This document shows, one piece after another, positions 4,610 through 6,425 of a stretch of 6,425 nt of DNA (position 1 is the first letter of the stretch; each line of letters opens with the position of its first letter). Source of the stretch: Marvinbryantia sp964455335. GTDB taxonomy: Bacteria > Bacillota > Clostridia > Lachnospirales > Lachnospiraceae. The notes beneath the pieces were generated by a model, which did no database searches, was not told the DNA's origin, and saw nothing but the letters and a program-made list of their open reading frames with translations. The stretch is taken from NCBI GenBank assembly GCA_964455335.1, contig CAYVVW010000114.1, forward strand, positions 1-6,425, read 5' to 3'. The translations under genes and the position numbers were made by a program.

Positions 4610-5887
4610 TCAAGTGCGGTATATGATATCGCCCCTTCCAGGTCCGTTGGAGATCATCGTAATCGGAAATCCGATCTCTTTTTCCGCAAACGCGATGTAT
4701 TTGCGGCAATTTTCGGGCAGTTCCGCATAGGTCTTGATGCCACGGATGTCCGTTTTCCATCCCGGCAGTTTGACAAGTATGGGCTTGGCCTTTTCCAGCC
4801 GCACCGTGGTCGGAAATTCCCTTGTGGTCTCACCGTCGATCTCGTAGCCGACGCAGACCGGTATCTCATCCAGGTAGCCCAGCACGTCCAGCACGGTAAA
4901 TGCCACGTCCGTGGTTCCCTGCAGGCGGCAGCCGTACCTCGTGGCCACGCAATCCAGCCAACCAACGCGCCGCGGCCTTCCGGTCGTCGCCCCATACTCG
5001 CCGCCGTCGCCGCCCCGATTGCGGAGTTCCTCGGCTTCCTTTCCAAAGATTTCGCTCACGAACGCGCCCGCCCCGACCGCGCTCGAATATGCCTTTACCA
5101 CCGTCACAATTTTCTGTATCGCATACGGCGGGATGCCAGCGCCAATGGCGCCAAATGCAGCCAATGTGGAGGACGACGTGACCATCGGGTAAATGCCATG
5201 ATCCGGGTCTTTTAAGGATCCCAGCTGCCCCTCTAAGAGAATGGACTTCCCCGCCTGGATGGCATCCCACAAAAATGCGGAAGTGTCACAGACATAGGGC
5301 GCAATCATCTCCCTGTAAGCGCGCAGTTCCTCCACAAGCTCCTCCGGGCGGATGGGCGGTTTGTGGTAAAGATGCGCAAACAGAACATTTTTCAGCTCAC
5401 AGACGCGCGCGGCCTTTTCCACAAGCAGCCCGTCATCAAACAACTCGCTGACCTGAAAGCCGATTTTCGCATATTTATCCGCATAAAACGGCGCAATTCC
5501 GGACTTTGTGGAGCCAAACGATTTTTTCCCCAACCGTTCCTCCTCGTAGGCATCCAGCGCAATGTGGTAGGACATCACAATCTGCGCCCGATCCGACACC
5601 AAGACGCCCGGCATCGGCACGCCGCGCCCCACAATGCCTTGGATCTCCTGAATGAGCATCGGGATGTTCAAGGCCACCCCATTCCCAATGACACTTGTCG
5701 TATGCGTGTAGAAAACACCGGACGGAAGCGTGTGCAGGGCGAACTTCCCATAATCGTTCACAATCGTATGCCCCGCGTTCGCGCCGCCTTGGAAGCGCAC
5801 GACAATGTCCGCCTCCTGGGCCAGCATGTCCGTGATCTTCCCTTTTCCCTCGTCTCCCCAGTTTGCGCCAACCACAGCCTGTACCAT
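4610..5887 (-). CDS. purA: Adenylosuccinate synthetase (divergent clostridial type)
   Basis: The 425-residue cytoplasmic enzyme joins IMP and aspartate using GTP to make adenylosuccinate, the first step from IMP to AMP. Its length is the family norm. Visible hallmarks are the P-loop-like NWGDEGKGK (9-17) with catalytic Asp12, GGANAGHT with catalytic His40, FGSTKSGIAPFYADKYAKIG (124-143), DPDHGIYPMVTSSS (227-240), and GDGGEYGATTGRPRRVGW (293-310). Some positions differ from E. coli: EGQLGSL where EGAQGT is usual, and TVLD (331-334) where TKLD, with the GTP-contacting lysine, is usual. The start at 5887 is chosen because the protein then begins MVQAVVGANWGDEGKG and GGAGG lies 6 nt upstream (5898-5894); an upstream ATG at 5923 overlaps the promoter. 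The gene has its own promoter and precedes the zinc operon by 95 bp. I see no purine riboswitch or PurBox upstream. Confidence 0.96.
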   Translation of the reverse strand: MVQAVVGANWGDEGKGKITDMLAQEADIVVRFQGGANAGHTIVNDYGKFALHTLPSGVFYTHTTSVIGNGVALNIPMLIQEIQGIVGRGVPMPGVLVSDRAQIVMSYHIALDAYEEERLGKKSFGSTKSGIAPFYADKYAKIGFQVSELFDDGLLVEKAARVCELKNVLFAHLYHKPPIRPEELVEELRAYREMIAPYVCDTSAFLWDAIQAGKSILLEGQLGSLKDPDHGIYPMVTSSSTLAAFGAIGAGIPPYAIQKIVTVVKAYSSAVGAGAFVSEIFGKEAEELRNRGGDGGEYGATTGRPRRVGWLDCVATRYGCRLQGTTDVAFTVLDVLGYLDEIPVCVGYEIDGETTREFPTTVRLEKAKPILVKLPGWKTDIRGIKTYAELPENCRKYIAFAEKEIGFPITMISNGPGRGDIIYRT

Positions 5888-5906
5888 AGAATTCCTCCGC
5901 TCAGTT

Positions 5907-5921
5907 TGATAATGATTATAC
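5907..5921. promoter_or_regulatory. Possible Fur-family operator over the purA -10 box
   Basis: The 15-bp sequence TGATAATGATTATAC has the 7-1-7 dyad form of Fur/PerR/Zur operators. It matches 12 of 14 defined positions of the Bacillus PerR box TTATAATnATTATAA. One half is the purA -10 element itself, so half of the match is expected by chance; only the downstream half adds information. Low confidence. Confidence 0.25.
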
Positions 5922-5943
5922 ATGACTCCCCTAGGAAATGCAA
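5915..5943 (-). promoter_or_regulatory. purA promoter
   Basis: A perfect -10 element TATAAT (5920-5915) lies 17 bp from TTGCAT (5943-5938), a weak -35 with three of six consensus bases. Transcription would start near 5908, giving a leader of about 20 nt, just enough for the GGAGG at 5898-5894. Such a short leader leaves no room for a riboswitch, so any control must act at the promoter. Confidence 0.7.
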
Positions 5944-5989
5944 GTAATCCCTTCGAGTCTTATCATGATTCTATGATTCCCCAAAACCT

Positions 5990-6021
5990 TGTCTGGAAAG
6001 AAACCCTCCCGTTTCCAAACA
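5990..6021 (-). terminator. Weak hairpin after the nuclease-like gene
   Basis: The arms TGTTTGGAAA (6021-6012) and TTTCCAGACA (5999-5990) give ten pairs including one G-U, with a 12-nt loop. This lies 30 bp downstream of the stop codon of the PD-(D/E)XK gene. Only a short T-run follows (AAGGTTTTGG), so termination would be inefficient; the hairpin may instead protect the mRNA 3' end. Confidence 0.4.
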
Positions 6022-6051
6022 TTTTTTGCGTATTTGCGGATGCTTTCCTTG

Positions 6052-6425
6052 TCACTTTGCTGTTTCGTCCACATTCTCCCCCTGGACAAGCACCCTTTTC
6101 CCCTGGAACGCGATGCCGTACTTGCGAATCTTCTCTGGCGCGATGCCCCGCTCCAGAAGATCCCTTTCGTACCCTTTTTCTCGGATCTGTTCCAGTGCCC
6201 TCTGGGCGGTTTCTTCAAAAGTCTTTTCCAACCGCTCGTCGAACACCTTGAACTCCAGAAGGATGGCATCGTCTTGCGCGGGGTCTTTTGGGATCATCGC
6301 CACGTCGTAGCGCCCAAAGCCGCTTTCCCGGTTGGAATGGACAGCGTACCGCTCCTGGGTGAACGCGACAAGCCCCAGCACGAAGCCGTGGTAAAACCGC
6401 TCGGGACGCCTGTCCGGGTCATCCG
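6052..6425 (-). CDS. AAA-ATPase-like/PD-(D/E)XK nuclease family protein, C-terminal part (truncated by window edge)
   Basis: About 124 C-terminal codons are visible and the frame runs open off the right edge. The sequence FYHGFVLGL, then SNRESGFGRYDVAMIPKD, then AILLEFKV is the signature of the PDDEXK_9 domain (DUF1703). The expected nuclease core residues are present: Asp of GRYD (6306-6304), and Glu and Lys of LEFKV (6255-6253, 6249-6247). It is followed by the usual RALEQIREKGY helix with Gln and the closing strand IRKYGIAFQGKRVLV. In this family the missing N-terminal part is normally an AAA-ATPase-like domain, with a full length of roughly 500-600 residues. These proteins are multicopy in many gut Clostridia and Bacteroidetes; their biological role is not established. 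The gene ends 165 bp before the purA start and has no evident functional tie to it. Confidence 0.88.
   Translation of the reverse strand, partial: DDPDRRPERFYHGFVLGLVAFTQERYAVHSNRESGFGRYDVAMIPKDPAQDDAILLEFKVFDERLEKTFEETAQRALEQIREKGYERDLLERGIAPEKIRKYGIAFQGKRVLVQGENVDETAK

Noticed and set aside
5888..6051. Purine riboswitch or PurR box upstream of purA.
   Set aside because: The predicted leader is only about 20 nt, and no CGAA-containing PurBox pair or riboswitch-like fold is visible.

Overview
The window looks chromosomal and comes from a Gram-positive member of the Clostridia, most likely Lachnospiraceae or a close relative. The evidence is the wording of the RpoB N-terminus, a divergent clostridial type of adenylosuccinate synthetase, a ZnuA-like lipoprotein of the FGDRFPFRY type, strong GGAGG ribosome binding sites, and a PD-(D/E)XK protein of the family that is multicopy in gut Firmicutes and Bacteroidetes. 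The family placement rests on remembered homologues, not on a search. Every gene I can support is on the minus strand, so the window reads biologically from right to left.

From right to left: (1) the C-terminal part of an AAA-ATPase-like/PD-(D/E)XK nuclease protein, cut by the window edge; (2) a 164-bp gap with a weak hairpin and the purA promoter; (3) purA; (4) a 95-bp gap with a possible promoter and a purine-rich leader; (5) a compact metal-uptake gene set: a small two-helix membrane protein with a His/Cys loop, then znuA, znuC and znuB, then a lipoprotein with a long acidic repeat linker and a conserved C-terminal domain; (6) a 175-bp gap with a near-consensus sigma-A promoter and a structured leader that includes an intrinsic terminator; (7) the first 178 codons of rpoB, cut by the left edge.

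The metal-uptake genes form a plausible single unit. ZnuA captures Zn(II) (or possibly Mn(II)) at the outer face of the membrane, ZnuB is the channel and ZnuC the ATPase. The small His/Cys membrane protein and the terminal lipoprotein are the unfamiliar partners, and their position suggests metal capture or delivery, which is inference. A dyad with Zur-like half-sites lies just before the lipoprotein gene.

The most interesting region is the junction of this operon with rpoB. The lipoprotein stop codon lies inside the -35 box of the rpoB promoter. I see no terminator between the two genes except the one inside the rpoB leader. rpoB is not preceded by rplJ-rplL, its usual neighbours. The leader starts at the predicted transcription start with a 13-of-14-pair stem and ends in an intrinsic terminator with a mutually exclusive alternative hairpin, so it looks like an attenuator. 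No mobile element, CRISPR array, tRNA or rRNA was seen.
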